The translations under genes and the position numbers were made by a program. The notes under the pieces were generated by a model. That model was not told the origin of the DNA. It ran no database searches and worked only from the letters and a program-made list of their open reading frames with translations. From Caprimulgus europaeus (taxonomy: Eukaryota > Chordata > Aves > Caprimulgiformes > Caprimulgidae), in assembly GCA_907165065.1 (NCBI GenBank), contig OU015532.1, forward strand, positions 35,754,339 to 35,818,338: a DNA stretch of 64,000 nt, read 5' to 3'. Below, in pieces: positions 61,901-64,000 of the stretch. The first letter of the stretch is position 1, and every line of letters starts with the position of its first letter.

Positions 61901-64000
61901 GCTTGCACAGTCCTCACCTTGACAAATGTGGGACTACAATCAGTCCCACATAGATGATTGTGTTGAAACATGAAAATCTTTAGTTCTTAAATCCATCATT
62001 TTGCTCAGAGGTTTTGTTTTACATTACACAAGACTTACTTTTAACTTAGAGACACAGTGTAAAACAGGGCCTTGGGTTCACTGAGCAACCTCTACAAAAA
62101 TAATAAACAGCTATAGAAAAGTGTAGCTGTAACTGCTGATGCTGTAAAATTAATAACAATGCTCTTCATGACCATACATTGTAATAAGTTGAAGATAATG
62201 CAAACTAAAGACAGCCTCATGAGCTTTTAACTGTATTCAAAAACAGTGAGGAAGAGGTTATTTGTCAAATATAGAAGCCAAAATGACAAAAAAGAAAATA
62301 GGTCCCAGTTCTGAGTACCACAAGCACAGGACAGTTTTAAAGTAAAGGAATGGAGAACAGTCTAAAGATGGAATCTGAATAATTTAAAACATTACATGAA
62401 GGAGAAGGTGAACAGTGACAAACATACTGATCACCATTTGTAAGAAGTATTGACATGAATAGATGTTTTCAGAAGTTTATAGAGTGGCCCTTAGAAATAC
62501 ATTCATGTATTCTGAAGCCACTGTACATGGATTTAAAGGCCTATTTGAATCTGCATTACCCATGCTCTCGTTGTTCAGCTCAACAATCACCTCAGATTGT
62601 ACAAAAATCCCCATGAGCAAAGAATTTCAAAAAATTTCTACTGTTTGCAAGCAGGTAGTTATTAGAATTTCCGAGACCTAGGAAAATGTTAGAAAATTCA
62701 ACAGGTCCACCTTTCTATAGAGATCTCTGTGAAAGGTTTTGGATTTTTTTTTTTCCTTCATCAGTGATTTAAGCAAAGTCCTTCTCATAGTGTTTCAGCC
62801 ATTTGTCATCATTATTTGCATTTTTATGACAAATTAGCTCATAGAGAAAAGGCCTAGAAGTCCTTATTTTTTAAATAAATGAGGCATTCTTTCAGAAGGT
62901 TTAAGTGAAACTGCAGTATTCATAGATTTATCATTTATGTAATGAATTCTAGATTATTAATGTCCATTCTATTTCTCAAATATTTAAAATTGTTTCCATA
63001 CAGACTTGCCCAAATTCTTGGGTGGGGGGGGGGGGGGCGGAAAAGTTGATCTCTTTCCTGTCAGATTTTGTAGCACAGGGCATTCCTGGAAAGGAGGAAA
63101 CTGGAGAAAAGCAAAAAACATTTAGTTCTTCTTAGGTCAATAGACAAGTTGGAAAGGAAAACTTGAGCTGTTCCTTAACTTTCCTGAACCAATCTGTTCA
63201 TACTGTCTTTGTACTTTGTAGTAATTTATACTATCCTGGTGGAATATCTTTTTCCTTACTCCATTCCATTTCACAATTGGTCCAGGTAGGTGGTCATAAG
63301 TTATTCTCTTACTATGACTACTGCATGCTTAGGGTGAGCTCCCTCTATCTCGAGAAGGAGACAGATGTCTTTAATCAGCTCTTTTTAGCTTTTTGATTAC
63401 AGCTATTTGATAATGTCTTAATCTTTTTACTCTTTTATAATGTGCTACTATATATTCTGAAGCTGTGATTTAGGGATTTTCTCAAATCCAGATTGAAAGT
63501 TGTCTGTAGTATTGCCAAAACCATAAATGGAAAAATTCATAATGTGTACATATTTTGCAAGGAAACACAAGATCTGTGTAAATTATACTTTCGTTGCCTT
63601 TTTACTAATCAATACTTTCTTTTTCACTTCTTTTGTTAGTGCTGTTTTCATCTTTCTACTGAGATGATCACTAATAGGTTTTCAGAAAGAAGAACTGAAG
63701 ACTCAGAGGCCTTTACACAAGTCATGGGAACCTACTGCTGCTATAGAGCCAAAGTCCAACAGTTCAGCAAGTTGCAAGTCTCATTTTTCAGCACATAGGG
63801 ATAAGACCCACAGAAAAACTTCACTTTGCTTCACTCTTGGGCACACATTGCTTTTTCCCTCTGCAGTATCTGGAACAAATTTCCTGCATTTTACCCTCAG
63901 TAGCTGAGGGTGAAAGCACTCCAGACAGTCTAGCTGATAGCAACAAGAATTTCTCAGAAGTAGCTTTGGTTTTATGCTGGAGAGCAGCCAGGAACTGCTT
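58958..64000. other. Five kilobases without recognised gene
   Basis: AT-rich with short frames only (up to 77 codons). A TTG triplet run lies at about 59285. Nothing else was identified to the window end. Confidence 0.55.
63020..63040. repeat. G-run
   Basis: GGG, T, about fourteen G, C, GG. It has G-quadruplex potential on the plus strand and its length is likely uncertain in assemblies. Confidence 0.85.

Noticed and set aside
1..64000. CRISPR arrays, operons, Shine-Dalgarno sites, bacterial terminators
   Set aside because: The sequence is vertebrate. No regularly spaced short repeats with unique spacers or prokaryotic gene organisation are present.

Overview
The window looks like a stretch of bird genome, probably an intergenic gene desert or a very long intron. 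The evidence is the repeat content. At least ten fragments of CR1, the dominant avian LINE, end in the diagnostic octamer tails ATTCTATG or ATTCTGTG behind a GGTTGGACT-GATGATCT core. There are also solo LTRs of two avian endogenous retrovirus families with TG...CA ends. The background is AT-rich. I found no protein-coding gene, exon, tRNA, rRNA or other RNA gene that I can support, and every open frame over about 100 codons is explained by a repeat or is compatible with chance. The exact bird lineage cannot be told from this sequence alone.

Layout: 1-160 is a CR1 3' end. 1424-1677 is a 127-bp unit duplicated in tandem. 4274-4649 is a reversed CR1. 6176-7144 is a reversed solo LTR (copy A) whose polyadenylation region was replaced by unrelated sequence. 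12253-12411 is a CR1. About 13620-14684 is an old CR1 in which endonuclease-domain remnants are joined almost directly to the 3' end. 17134-17812 is a shortened solo LTR of the same family (copy B), with a perfect 5-bp target duplication. 22847-23992 is the longest copy (copy C), also with a perfect 5-bp duplication, and carries a degenerate 40-51-bp tandem array and a 210-codon open frame. About 28100-28590 looks like a strongly diverged relative of that LTR. 29869-30034 is a reversed CR1. From 30 to 40 kb the sequence is almost repeat-free.

40480-41020 is a GC-rich island with a 149-codon minus-strand frame of unknown meaning. 41626-41902 and 58681-58957 are two CR1 copies of one subfamily truncated at the same nucleotide. 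43670-43723 is a tiny CR1 tail. 44068-44343 is GC-rich sequence of unknown origin lying against a second-family solo LTR at 44344-44999. 52025-52516 and 54893-55080 are two more CR1 copies. Old SINE/MITE-like relics (MIR-like and a palindromic amniote repeat) occur near 26.5, 27.9, 43.9 and 51.4 kb. The remainder is unannotated AT-rich sequence with short simple repeats.

Nothing here amounts to a new biological system. The most interesting signals are the mosaic LTR, the tandem array that sets LTR length together with the reading frame it carries in two copies, the internally deleted CR1 and the two GC-rich islands.
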